Source: Maribacter litoralis (lineage in GTDB: Bacteria > Bacteroidota > Bacteroidia > Flavobacteriales > Flavobacteriaceae). From it: DNA of 64,000 nucleotides. The stretch is from NCBI RefSeq assembly GCF_003075045.1, contig NZ_QCZD01000008.1, forward strand, positions 42,993 through 106,992, in the 5' to 3' direction. The translations under genes and the position numbers were made by a program. The notes beneath the pieces were generated by a model, which saw only the letters and a list, made by a program, of their open reading frames with translations, did no database searches and was not told the DNA's origin. Shown in pieces: positions 24,255 through 32,990 of this stretch (positions within the stretch are counted from its first letter, which is position 1; each line of letters opens with the position of its first letter).

Positions 24255-27020
24255 ATGAGCAATAGGTCTAAAATACGAACAACTAACAACCAACAACCAG
24301 CAACCAGATATTTGCGACTAAGCGGCTTAGAACCCCTAATCGTAACCCCTGAAACCAACTTCATAAACGTTGGGGAACGAACAAATGTAGCAGGTTCTAA
24401 AAAGTTTCTACGTCTTGTAAAAGAAGAGAAGTTTGAGGAAGCATTGGCAGTTGCAAGGGAGCAGGTAGAGAATGGTGCGCAGGTCATTGATATTAATATG
24501 GATGATGGTCTGATCGATGGTAAAGAAGCCATGGTCAAGTTTTTGAATCTTGTTATTTCTGAACCGGATATTTCTCGTGTACCTATAATGATAGATAGCT
24601 CAAAATGGGAAATCATTGAAGCGGGTCTACAAGTTGTTCAGGGGAAATGTGTGGTGAATTCCATTAGCTTAAAAGAAGGTGAAGAGCAATTTATGCACCA
24701 TGCCAAGCTGATAAAAAGATATGGTGCCGCTGTAATAGTAATGGCTTTTGATGAAGTTGGACAGGCAGATACTTACGAGCGTAGAATTGAAATTGCAAAG
24801 CGTTCTTATGACGTTTTGGTGAACAAAGTCAATTTTGCGCCAGAAGATATAATTTTCGATTTGAATATTTTTCCTGTTGCTACGGGTATGGATGAGCATA
24901 AATTAAATGCCATCGATTTTATTGAAGCAACAAGATGGGTGCGTGAAAACCTACCACATGTAAGCGTAAGTGGCGGAGTGAGTAACGTGTCATTTTCATT
25001 TAGGGGGAATAACCCTGTGCGTGAAGCAATGCACTCGGTTTTTTTATACCATGCTATAAAAGCAGGTATGAATATGGGGATTGTCAACCCTAGTATGTTA
25101 GAGGTTTACGATGATATTCCTAAAGATCTATTGGAGCATGTAGAAGATGTTATTCTAAATAGAAGAGATGATGCAACGGAACGTTTGCTCGATTTTGCGG
25201 AATCTGTAGTAGGGAAAACCAAAGAAAGTAAAATTGATTTGTCTTGGCGAGAAGAGCCTTTACAAGAGCGTATTACCCGAGCCTTGGTAAAAGGTATTGA
25301 TCAGTATATCATTGAGGATGTAGAGGAAGCTAGATTGGCGGCAGATAAACCTATTGAAGTCATTGAAGGGAATCTAATGACCGGTATGAACGTGGTAGGC
25401 GATTTATTTGGAAGTGGAAAAATGTTCTTGCCACAAGTGGTAAAATCCGCCCGAGTAATGAAGAAAGCGGTAGCATACTTATTACCCTATATTGAAGAAG
25501 AAAAGTTATTGAATCCGCAAATAGGAGATTCCGATAATGCGGGTAAAATATTAATGGCGACCGTAAAGGGCGATGTACATGATATTGGTAAAAATATTGT
25601 GGGTGTTGTACTGGCATGTAACAATTATGAGATTGTTGATTTGGGAGTGATGGTACCGCCAGAAAAAATTATTGCTGCCGCCATTGAGCACAATGTGGAT
25701 ATTATTGGACTTAGTGGATTGATTACGCCCTCATTAGATGAAATGGTGCATTTGGCAAAGGAAATGGAACGTAAAGATTTCAAGATTCCCTTGTTGATTG
25801 GTGGGGCGACAACAAGTAAGGCACATACGGCGGTAAAAATAGATCCTCAATATAAAGAGGCTGTAGTTCATGTAAATGACGCTTCTAGGGCGGTTACGGT
25901 GGTAGGCGATTTGTTGCAGAAAGAAACGGCTACAGGTTATAAGAAAAGTATAAAGGATGATTATGATGTGTTTAGGGAAAAGTTCTTGAACAGGTCATCT
26001 AGTAAGACCTATAAGCCCATTTCGGCGGCACGTAGAAATAAGTTTAAAATAGATTGGAAAACTTCAGAAATAGTTAAGCCGAATAAACTGGGTATTCAAG
26101 TTATAGAAGATTTAGATTTAAATGTTCTTGTGCCTTATATAGACTGGACCCCGTTTTTTAGAAGTTGGGAACTGCATGGTAAATACCCCGCCATATTGAC
26201 CGATGAGGTTGTTGGAGAACAAGCAACAGAATTATTCGCAGACGCTCAAGAGATGCTAAATAAGATAATTTCTGAGAAGAAATTAAAGGCAAAAGGTATT
26301 TTCGGATTATTCCCTGCAAACTCTATCAACGATGACGATATTTTAGTTGACACAAGCTCAAATCTAGATGAGAAAACTGGGTCGCTGAGCGGAGCCGAAG
26401 CGAAAGAGAGCTACACTTTCCGTACGTTACGTCAACAATTGGATCGTAGAGAAGGTGTTGCAGATTATGCATTGGCAGATTTCATTGCCCCTAAGGAATC
26501 TGGAAAGCAAGATTATATAGGTTGTTTCTGTGTATCCACAGGTTTTGGTACGGCAGAATTGGCGGAACAGTACGAGAAAGATCTTGATGATTACAATTCT
26601 ATTATGGTAAAGGCATTGGCAGATCGTTTGGCTGAAGCATTTGCAGAATATTTACATAAAGAGGTAAGAACCCAACATTGGGGTTATGCCTCAAATGAGG
26701 ATTTGAGCAATGAAGATTTGATCAAAGAATCATATAAAGGTATTCGTCCGGCACCGGGTTATCCTGCTTGTCCTGATCATTTAGAGAAATTGACCATTTG
26801 GGAAATACTGAAGGTTAAGGAGACTATTGGGGTGGAATTAACGGATAGTTTGGCCATGTGGCCAGCGGCATCGGTAAGTGGCTATTATTTTGGAAATCCT
26901 GAAGCACGTTATTTCGGACTTGGTAAAATAAAGGAAGATCAGGTAAAGGATTTTGCCAATCGTAAGGGAATGTCGTTCGAAGAAGCTGAGAAATGGCTGG
27001 CGCCAAATATAGTAGACTAG
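24255..27020 (+). CDS. metH: Methionine synthase, folate/cobalamin/SAM-binding part
   Basis: The 921 residues cover the rest of MetH. A pterin-binding barrel ([20 protein letters not shown]) leads to the cap and B12 domain with base-off His in [10 protein letters not shown] (near residue 440). It ends in the reactivation domain, with [12 protein letters not shown] binding SAM. It transfers the methyl group of methyl-tetrahydrofolate to homocysteine, working with the protein at 22858. The N terminus (MSNRSKI then a repeat-encoded stretch) is unlike the family, which normally starts near [11 protein letters not shown] short dispersed repeat also appears in frame at 26381-26404 in a variable loop. 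Confidence 0.94.
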   Translation: MSNRSKIRTTNNQQPATRYLRLSGLEPLIVTPETNFINVGERTNVAGSKKFLRLVKEEKFEEALAVAREQVENGAQVIDINMDDGLIDGKEAMVKFLNLVISEPDISRVPIMIDSSKWEIIEAGLQVVQGKCVVNSISLKEGEEQFMHHAKLIKRYGAAVIVMAFDEVGQADTYERRIEIAKRSYDVLVNKVNFAPEDIIFDLNIFPVATGMDEHKLNAIDFIEATRWVRENLPHVSVSGGVSNVSFSFRGNNPVREAMHSVFLYHAIKAGMNMGIVNPSMLEVYDDIPKDLLEHVEDVILNRRDDATERLLDFAESVVGKTKESKIDLSWREEPLQERITRALVKGIDQYIIEDVEEARLAADKPIEVIEGNLMTGMNVVGDLFGSGKMFLPQVVKSARVMKKAVAYLLPYIEEEKLLNPQIGDSDNAGKILMATVKGDVHDIGKNIVGVVLACNNYEIVDLGVMVPPEKIIAAAIEHNVDIIGLSGLITPSLDEMVHLAKEMERKDFKIPLLIGGATTSKAHTAVKIDPQYKEAVVHVNDASRAVTVVGDLLQKETATGYKKSIKDDYDVFREKFLNRSSSKTYKPISAARRNKFKIDWKTSEIVKPNKLGIQVIEDLDLNVLVPYIDWTPFFRSWELHGKYPAILTDEVVGEQATELFADAQEMLNKIISEKKLKAKGIFGLFPANSINDDDILVDTSSNLDEKTGSLSGAEAKESYTFRTLRQQLDRREGVADYALADFIAPKESGKQDYIGCFCVSTGFGTAELAEQYEKDLDDYNSIMVKALADRLAEAFAEYLHKEVRTQHWGYASNEDLSNEDLIKESYKGIRPAPGYPACPDHLEKLTIWEILKVKETIGVELTDSLAMWPAASVSGYYFGNPEARYFGLGKIKEDQVKDFANRKGMSFEEAEKWLAPNIVD
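24279..24306 (+). repeat. Heptamer arm right of the four-helix-bundle gene, inside metH part 2
   Basis: Units of aacaacy and aaccagc type lie within the first codons of the second metH half and encode about nine of its N-terminal residues (the stretch RTTNNQQPA). Confidence 0.9.
26381..26404 (+). repeat. Dispersed GTCGCTGAGCGGAG element inside metH
   Basis: The 24-bp segment begins GTCGCTGAGCGGAGCCGAAG and encodes SLSGAEAK between the cap/B12 and reactivation regions. It resembles the hairpin core at 8989-9010 and a repeat I have often met in flavobacterial intergenic DNA. Confidence 0.6.
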
Positions 27021-27126
27021 TGCGTTAGGGATCGAAGCGGCATCTTTTTCTATTTGAATGGTATTCTCTGATGTTCAAAGACAGGATAAATAGAAAAAAT
27101 ATAGCGTAAAGCCCGCCCGAACGCCC
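27021..27126 (+). repeat. Structured intergenic element after metH
   Basis: Outer arms GCGTT (27022-27026) and AACGC (27120-27124), an inner perfect 11-bp stem TTTTTCTATTT (27045-27055) with AAATAGAAAAA (27088-27098), and the flanks GGGATCGAAGCGGCATC and ATAGCGTAAAGCCCGCC match a dispersed structured repeat seen after genes in many Bacteroidota. Its function is unknown; it could end or stabilise the metH transcript. Confidence 0.6.
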
Positions 27127-27190
27127 AAAGAATAAAATTAGAAACGAAACCTATTAAGGATGTACTCATAATTAGAGTAAAAAATTGAAA

Positions 27191-28144
27191 ATGAAAGTAA
27201 CAGACCATATTACCAACGCACAGGGAAAAACACTTTTTTCTTTCGAAATTGTACCGCCGGTTAAAGGGCGAAATATTCAGGAATTGTATAATAATATTGA
27301 TCCGTTAATGGAATTTAATCCTCCGTTTATTGATGTAACGACATCGCGTGAGGAAACTATTTATATTAAAAAAGAGGGGCTTTTAGATAAGAAGACCACC
27401 CGAATGAGACCAGGTACGGTGGGTATTTGCGCTTCTATTCAACATAAATATAACGTTGACACGGTGCCCCATGTTTTATGTGGTGGTTTTACTAAGGAGG
27501 AAACTGAATATATGCTGGTAGATTGTCATTACTTAGGGATTGAAAATGTAATGGCATTGAGAGGAGATGCACGTAGTGAACAAAAGTATTTTGAACCTAC
27601 TGATGGCGGGCACCCTTTCGCTATAGATTTGGTAAAACAGATTCAAGATTTAAACTGTGGAAAATATTTGCATGAGACCATAGAAAGCGAGTACTCAAGT
27701 GAATTCTGTATTGGTGTTGCGGGTTATCCGGAGAAGCATTTGGAATCTCCGTCTTTACAATCGGATTTAAAGCGATTGAAAGAAAAGGTCGATGCCGGTG
27801 CAGATTATGTGGTTACGCAGATGTTCTTTGATAATAAAAAGTATTTTGAGTTTGTTGAAGCTGCAAAGGAAATGGGAATTAACGTGCCTATTATTCCGGG
27901 AATAAAACCACTTGCAGTAAAACGACACTTACAGTTATTGCCACAGGTTTTTAGAATTGATTTACCTCAAGATTTAATAGATGCGGTAGATGGTTGCGCA
28001 ACCAATAAGGACGTACGTAAGGTGGGTATAGAGTGGGCAATACAACAATCTAAAGAACTGAAAGCAGCTGGTGTACCTGTGTTACATTACTATTCTATGG
28101 GCAAGTCTGATAATATTAAGGCGATAGCGGAAGCACTTTTTTAA
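27191..28144 (+). CDS. metF: Methylenetetrahydrofolate reductase
   Basis: The 317-residue flavoenzyme reduces methylene- to methyl-tetrahydrofolate, the methyl donor used by MetH just upstream. FSFEIVPPVKGRN is the N-terminal active-site strand with the catalytic Glu; VMALRGDAR, GADYVVTQMFFDN and IPGIKPL are further barrel motifs. ATG 27191 is chosen over an in-frame TTG at 27185. It lies 170 bp after metH, separated by a structured repeat, and is probably part of the riboswitch-controlled unit. Confidence 0.95.
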   Translation: MKVTDHITNAQGKTLFSFEIVPPVKGRNIQELYNNIDPLMEFNPPFIDVTTSREETIYIKKEGLLDKKTTRMRPGTVGICASIQHKYNVDTVPHVLCGGFTKEETEYMLVDCHYLGIENVMALRGDARSEQKYFEPTDGGHPFAIDLVKQIQDLNCGKYLHETIESEYSSEFCIGVAGYPEKHLESPSLQSDLKRLKEKVDAGADYVVTQMFFDNKKYFEFVEAAKEMGINVPIIPGIKPLAVKRHLQLLPQVFRIDLPQDLIDAVDGCATNKDVRKVGIEWAIQQSKELKAAGVPVLHYYSMGKSDNIKAIAEALF

Positions 28145-28149
28145 AGGTT

Positions 28150-28232
28150 TAAAAAGTATTAAGTACAAAGTACTCGTTAATGATAATACTCGTTACTTAA
28201 TACTTCGTACTTAATACTTCGTACTTAATACT
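28150..28232 (+). repeat. AAGTAC/GTACTT inverted heptamer tract after metF
   Basis: The left part (aagtattaagtacaaagtac) and the right part (gtacttaatacttcgtactt, repeated) are reverse complements of each other and can fold into a long stem. It may act as a metF 3' structure; there is no T run. Confidence 0.85.
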
Positions 28233-28238
28233 TATAAC

Positions 28239-28246
28239 TATTTTTG
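28239..28246 (+). promoter_or_regulatory. -7 box (TATTTTTG) abutting a start codon
   Basis: An exact TAnnTTTG match ends six bases before ATG 28253. If used, transcription would begin at or next to the start codon. Confidence 0.45.
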
Positions 28247-28252
28247 CCTTCA

Positions 28253-29350
28253 ATGAATTTCAAATTTCTAACCATTGTAATGCTATCGGTAAGTTTCTGT
28301 TTTGCACAAGAAGCTTCTGAGAAAAAAAGATACACGCTTGATGCCAACCAGTTTTATGGTTCCATCATGTTACATAATCCAGATATATCTCATTTAATTA
28401 CCTCACATCCTGGTGGAGTTATATTGAGCTATAATCGAAAAACCTACGGAACCGAAGCATGGGAGGAGTTATATAATTATCCCGATTTAGGTTTTTCTTT
28501 TATTTATCAAAATTCAAATAACAGTACGCTAGGGGATAATTACGGATTGTATGCGCACTATAATTTTTATTTTTTTAGACGCAATATGCAGTTTCGTATA
28601 GGTCAGGGTATTTCTTATGCAACCAACCCTTATGACAAAGAAACCAACTTTAGAAACAATGCTTATGGCTCGGACCTTTTAAGTTCAACGTATTTGATGC
28701 TGAACTATCATAAAGAGAACATTTTTAAAGGACTGGGTTTTAAGGCAGGTATCTCAATAATCCATTATTCCAACGCTAATTTTAGGGCACCGAATACCTC
28801 TACTAATACCTTGGCTTTTAATGCCGGTTTTGTATATGATTTAGATGGAGGTAAGGATATTGAATATGTACACCGCGAAAAAGAAAAAGTAACTGAGCCG
28901 TTACGTTACAATTTTGCCTTGAGAGCAGGGGTGAACGAAAGTGATGTTATAGATTCCGGTCAGTATGGCTTTGCTGTACTCTCAGCATATGCCGATAAAC
29001 GAGTAGGTAGAAAAAGTGCCCTACAATTAGGAACGGATGTATATTTTTCTAATTTTTTGAAAGAATTAATACGGTATCAGAGTATTGCTTTTCCAGAAAA
29101 TAATGTAGATGCCGATGATGATTATAAAAGGGTGGGGGTCTTTGCGGGTCATGAACTGTTCATTAATGAAATGTCGGTGATCTCTCAATTCGGGTACTAC
29201 GTGTATTATCCGTTCGATTTTGAAGGGCGCACATATTTACGTGTTGGGTTAAAACGCTATTTTGGAGATAAAGTTTTTGGGGCGGTAACCCTAAAGTCTC
29301 ACGGCGCAAAGGCAGAAGCGGTAGAATTCGGAATAGGAATACGATTGTAG
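28253..29350 (+). CDS. PagL-like lipid A deacylase / acyloxyacyl hydrolase
   Basis: The 365-residue protein has an SPI signal (MNFKFLTIVMLSVSFCFAQ). The first 210 residues form a PagL-type outer-membrane barrel with the HYSNANFRAPN motif (His-Ser of the PagL active site). The remaining 150 residues are also beta-rich and end in the barrel-like VEFGIGIRL. PagL removes the 3-O acyl chain of lipid A; here the protein is twice as long as proteobacterial PagL, as is usual in Bacteroidota. ATG 28253 fits the signal peptide better than the upstream TTG at 28244. It is followed 5 bp later by a DUF2807 lipoprotein gene. Confidence 0.82.
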   Translation: MNFKFLTIVMLSVSFCFAQEASEKKRYTLDANQFYGSIMLHNPDISHLITSHPGGVILSYNRKTYGTEAWEELYNYPDLGFSFIYQNSNNSTLGDNYGLYAHYNFYFFRRNMQFRIGQGISYATNPYDKETNFRNNAYGSDLLSSTYLMLNYHKENIFKGLGFKAGISIIHYSNANFRAPNTSTNTLAFNAGFVYDLDGGKDIEYVHREKEKVTEPLRYNFALRAGVNESDVIDSGQYGFAVLSAYADKRVGRKSALQLGTDVYFSNFLKELIRYQSIAFPENNVDADDDYKRVGVFAGHELFINEMSVISQFGYYVYYPFDFEGRTYLRVGLKRYFGDKVFGAVTLKSHGAKAEAVEFGIGIRL

Positions 29351-29354
29351 AAAT

Positions 29355-30170
29355 ATGATGTTAGAAAATAGAAAACAGAAAATAGACTTTAAATCGATAG
29401 ATGGTAGGCAAAGACTTTTGACCTTATCTTCTATGTTAGTTTTGTTGTTCATATGTATTTCTTGCGATTCGGAAAATGCTTCCGATTGTTTTCAGAGTAC
29501 GGGTGATATAGAACGAGAAGAGGTTATGGTAGCCAATTTTACTGCTATTACCGTATTTGAAAATATCACTTTGGTTATAAAACAAGGAGACACCCAAAAA
29601 GTAGAAATAGAAACCGGTGAAAATCTTAGAAATGAGGTTTCAGCTGTTGTAGAAGATGGTCGTTTATTGTTGACCGATACGAACGATTGTAATTATGTAC
29701 GAGATTATGCTACGACTACCGTATACGTAACAACGCCAAATTTAACTAGTATTCGCAGCAGTACAGGATTTCCTATTCGAAGCAATGGCGTTTTGGCTTT
29801 TGAAAGCTTAAGTCTCTTGTCGGAAAGTTTTACGAATCCCGAAGCTGAAACTACGGATGGAGAATTTGATTTGGACTTAGCGGTAGAAACATTGAGTTTA
29901 ACAGTAAACGGTATTGCTTATTTTAAATTAAGAGGAACAGCCGAAAGCTTTAATGTTAGTATTGCAGCAGGCGATTCTAGAATAGAGGCAGAACAGTTAG
30001 TTGCTGAACGGGTAACTATAAATCATAGAGGTTCAAATGATATTTTAGTGAATCCGCAACAAAGTCTTACTGGTGTATTAAGAGGAACGGGAGATCTGCA
30101 AAGTTATAACCGACCGGCAACAGTAGAAGTGGAAGAATTGTATAACGGACGATTGATTTTTGTGGAATGA
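29355..30170 (+). CDS. DUF2807 (head GIN domain) lipoprotein
   Basis: The 271-residue protein has an SPII signal ending in ICISC and then a DUF2807 beta-helix. VANFTAITVFENITLVIKQGD, VYVTTPNLTSIRSSTG and ILVNPQQSLTGVLRGTGDL are the recurring strand pairs. Such proteins are surface or periplasmic, with unknown function. ATG 29355 is followed by a second ATG at 29358. The gene lies 5 bp from the PagL-like gene and overlaps the next gene by 4 bp, so the three form an operon. Confidence 0.85.
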   Translation: MMLENRKQKIDFKSIDGRQRLLTLSSMLVLLFICISCDSENASDCFQSTGDIEREEVMVANFTAITVFENITLVIKQGDTQKVEIETGENLRNEVSAVVEDGRLLLTDTNDCNYVRDYATTTVYVTTPNLTSIRSSTGFPIRSNGVLAFESLSLLSESFTNPEAETTDGEFDLDLAVETLSLTVNGIAYFKLRGTAESFNVSIAAGDSRIEAEQLVAERVTINHRGSNDILVNPQQSLTGVLRGTGDLQSYNRPATVEVEELYNGRLIFVE

Positions 30171-31300
30171 ATCCCATTTTAAAATATCTTAAAAATGTAT
30201 TCGCAACCAAACGGGTGTTGGGTGATGACCCTACTTTAACGGGATTAGTGAAAGCGGATGCCCTTTTGCAAGATATGTTCGCCAGTGACAAATTTCCAGG
30301 ATTGGCAATTACGGTTTTAAAAGAGGGAAAAACCATTTTTCAAAAAGGCTATGGGTATACCGATATTGATAAAAAACATTATGTAGACCCTAAAAATTCG
30401 ATATTTAGAATTGCAAGTGTATCAAAACCTATTGCGGCTACTGCACTGGCGCATATGGTTCAGGAAGGAGTAATCTCATTAGACGAATCTTTCTATACCT
30501 ATTTGCCTAATTATCCCAAGAAAAAGTGGGATTTCACTATTCGCCAATTGGCAAGTCACACCGCAGGTATTCGCGTATATAAAGGCAAGGAATTTGCTTT
30601 GAACAAGCCTTTTGGGATAAAGGACAGTTTGTCTATTTTGGAAAATGACCCATTGGTTTTTAAACCAGGTACCGAATACCTGTATAATAGCTTTGATTGG
30701 GTAATGATTTCTGCCGCAATGCAAGAAGCAAGCGGAATTCCCTTTGAGGAATATGTCCAAAAAACAGTTTTGAATCCGTTAGGGATGCAGAAAACGTTCT
30801 GTCCTGAACGTCATTTGGATACCGATTTAAGAGGAGCTGGTACTGATGTCAATGATATAGCTACATCAAAAGAACAAAATCAGGTAACCACATTTTATAC
30901 AAGAGGGGTAACGGGGTTTAGAAAGGCTGTTCCCGTTGATAATTTTTACAAGTTGGCAGGTGGTGGTTATCTTTCCACATCAGAAGATGTTGCAAAATTC
31001 GGAAAAGCATTTTTAGATAGAAAAGTGGATATCGACGATGCTGTTTTAAATCAATTTTTAACCGCACAACAAGTAAATGGTAATTCTACCTACTACGGTT
31101 TAGGTTGGCAGGTGAGTGAAGATGCTAAGGGACGGAAGTTCTTTGGGCATGTAGGCAGTGGTATAGGTGGTTACTCCAATTTTTTTGTGTATCCAAAAGA
31201 GCAACTGGTGTTTTCAATTCTTGTAAATAGTACCGACCCCAAAATACAAGAGGACCTAGATGTTGTAATTGACTCTTTTTTTGATGAGGTTGATTCTTAG
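30167..31300 (+). CDS. Serine hydrolase of the beta-lactamase/class C family
   Basis: This 377-residue protein has the SxxK nucleophile motif at S84-V-S-K87, a YNS element in place of YxN (LYNSFDW), and GHVGSGIGG in place of KTG. These mark the beta-lactamase-related esterase/peptidase family. No signal peptide is evident, so it may be cytosolic or use an atypical export route. Substrate is unknown; esterase or peptide hydrolase activity is typical. The ATGA overlap with the upstream gene shows translational coupling. Confidence 0.88.
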   Translation: MNPILKYLKNVFATKRVLGDDPTLTGLVKADALLQDMFASDKFPGLAITVLKEGKTIFQKGYGYTDIDKKHYVDPKNSIFRIASVSKPIAATALAHMVQEGVISLDESFYTYLPNYPKKKWDFTIRQLASHTAGIRVYKGKEFALNKPFGIKDSLSILENDPLVFKPGTEYLYNSFDWVMISAAMQEASGIPFEEYVQKTVLNPLGMQKTFCPERHLDTDLRGAGTDVNDIATSKEQNQVTTFYTRGVTGFRKAVPVDNFYKLAGGGYLSTSEDVAKFGKAFLDRKVDIDDAVLNQFLTAQQVNGNSTYYGLGWQVSEDAKGRKFFGHVGSGIGGYSNFFVYPKEQLVFSILVNSTDPKIQEDLDVVIDSFFDEVDS

Positions 31301-31372
31301 TGATTTAATGTTTTTTTAGATTTAAAGAAAGAGTATATTAGTCTCACTAACCATTGAGACTACAGTTTACGT

Positions 31373-32695
31373 ATGAGTTTACCTTCAGAATCCACACCAG
31401 TTGCAGAGACTAAAAAGAACATTACATGGCTACAACGTCTAAAGGAAGAAAGCTGGGAAGCAGAATTACTAGTTTCTGCAATTGCCATTTTTGGTACGTT
31501 TCAGTTATTTGGGTTTATAGAATGGGTGACAAACAAGTTAATAGATTTACTACCCATTGAGCAGCATGCCTTTGGTTATATTATAACTATTATCGGTTTA
31601 CTTGCAATTAGTGTTTTGGTGTCCATGTTCGTAATTCATTTTATATTACGCGCTTATTGGATAGGATTAGTCGGGCTTAATTCGGTCTTTCCAGATTACA
31701 GTGTAGAGGACAGCGCTTACTCTAAAGTTTATACAGAGATGTTTTTAGCAATACTTCCAAAACAAGAGGAAACTATTCAGAAAGTAGATGAGTTATGTAG
31801 TGTAATTTTCTCCGTTGCATTTACCATACTCTTGATTTATTCCTATATGTCTTTGTTTCTGAGTGTGTACATGCTGTTTTATAATTTATTATTGGACTAT
31901 GTGCCGAGTTACATACTTTTAATTCCTCTTTTTCTCATCTTAGGACTTATAGTAATTCAAACGATTTTTGGGATAGTAGGAAATTTAAAAAAGTTCAAAA
32001 GCAATGTTGGTATCCAAACATGGATGTTCAAAACTGTAAGATTGGCTTCGATGGTAACTTATGGTCCACTATACAGAAATTTACTTCAAGTAACCATGGT
32101 ATTTGGAACGAATTTTAAAAAGAAAAAATCCTTAGTATATCTCGTACTGATGTTTTTTGTTTCTGGTATGTTTTTAACTTTTGTTAAAGTCACCGATACA
32201 AATATTTTTCATTTGATTTTTCCAAAAGACCATGATGTAGAGTTTATGTATTTGAGCTATTATAGTGATCAAAATTCTGAAGAGTCTTTTTTGCTGACTC
32301 CGCAAATACAGTCCGACATAATTGAGGGTGAAACAGTCAAATTATTTATTCCAGTATTTCATCATGAACGTAATTATCAAGGTACTACATGTGGCGAATA
32401 TCAGAAAGATGATAGTTTGTCAAATGAAGAGAATAGAACTAAGTCGAGGAGGTTCTATCTTGATTGCTATGAAAAGTATCATAAGGTTGCGCTCAATGGC
32501 GCTCCCTTAAATATTGATTTTTTAAAGAAAGATCATGCCGTTTCAGAGCAGTTTGGTATCATAGGTTTTATAGATAAAGAGCTGTTTAAGAAGGGCAATA
32601 ATACTTTAGTGGTCACAAAAACTTTAGGTGATGTAAAAGAGTTTTCATGGTCTATTCCTTTTAATTATCAGCCTAATACCGGTGCTAGTCAATAA
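31373..32695 (+). CDS. Polytopic membrane protein of unknown function
   Basis: The 440-residue protein was not matched to a named family. After a 30-residue charged start, hydrophobic segments lie at about 34-50, 67-93, 142-168, 176-200 and 260-278 (five or six helices). A soluble domain of about 160 residues follows, beginning near DHDVEFMYLSY. That domain has two Cys (TTCGEYQ and YLDCYEK) that could form a disulfide if it is periplasmic. A 6-bp hairpin (31340-31361) lies just before the ATG. It is not obviously linked to its neighbours. Confidence 0.75.
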   Translation: MSLPSESTPVAETKKNITWLQRLKEESWEAELLVSAIAIFGTFQLFGFIEWVTNKLIDLLPIEQHAFGYIITIIGLLAISVLVSMFVIHFILRAYWIGLVGLNSVFPDYSVEDSAYSKVYTEMFLAILPKQEETIQKVDELCSVIFSVAFTILLIYSYMSLFLSVYMLFYNLLLDYVPSYILLIPLFLILGLIVIQTIFGIVGNLKKFKSNVGIQTWMFKTVRLASMVTYGPLYRNLLQVTMVFGTNFKKKKSLVYLVLMFFVSGMFLTFVKVTDTNIFHLIFPKDHDVEFMYLSYYSDQNSEESFLLTPQIQSDIIEGETVKLFIPVFHHERNYQGTTCGEYQKDDSLSNEENRTKSRRFYLDCYEKYHKVALNGAPLNIDFLKKDHAVSEQFGIIGFIDKELFKKGNNTLVVTKTLGDVKEFSWSIPFNYQPNTGASQ

Positions 32696-32844
32696 ATGGA
32701 CTTATAGGTGAAATTCTAATTTTATTCAATTTTTAACACAAAACCTTCGCATTTTGAGATAGAAATTGAATTTTATAAAAAAATAAAATCCAAAACACCC
32801 ATTTTTAAATATAATTACTACATTAGCCAAAGATTACAAGAACA

Positions 32845-32916
32845 ATGACAAAACAATATTTCTGGAACGGTTTTTATTTTTACTTCTTTTTTAAAAGAGG
32901 TACGGAACTGTTGTAG
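32845..32916 (+). CDS. Aromatic leader peptide of the pheA operon
   Basis: ATG at 32845 opens a 23-codon frame ending in TAG at 32914. Ten of the 23 residues are aromatic: Phe at 6, 10, 12, 14, 15 and 16, Tyr at 5, 11 and 13, Trp at 7. The core reads YFWNGFYFYFFF. It ends 26 bp before a terminator hairpin, and the next genes make phenylalanine and tyrosine. This is the layout of a ribosome-mediated attenuator: shortage of charged tRNA-Phe/Tyr stalls the ribosome and prevents termination. The peptide itself probably has no other function. Confidence 0.88.
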   Translation: MTKQYFWNGFYFYFFFKRGTELL

Positions 32917-32973
32917 TATATTTTAAATATAAAATAGAATCTAAGTTCCGATATACGTCGGAACTTTTTTTTT
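32903..32973 (+). terminator. Attenuator: terminator and competing antiterminator of the pheA operon
   Basis: The terminator stem is AAGTTCCG (32943-32950) with CGGAACTT (32959-32966), followed by a run of T up to 32973. The same 7-mer CGGAACT also occurs at 32903-32909, over the last leader codons. It can pair with 32944-32950 instead, forming an antiterminator when the leader ribosome stalls upstream. Confidence 0.88.
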
Positions 32974-32990
32974 GATTAAAACTGAGTAAA

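Noticed and set aside
24243..24260. Frameshift joining the two metH halves into one broken gene
   Set aside because: The halves are separated by a complete gene and both parts have intact ends at a natural domain boundary, so this is a split, not a frameshift.
31340..31361. Hairpin AGTCTC/GAGACT before the orphan membrane protein as operator or riboswitch
   Set aside because: Only six base pairs and no conserved motif; likely chance.
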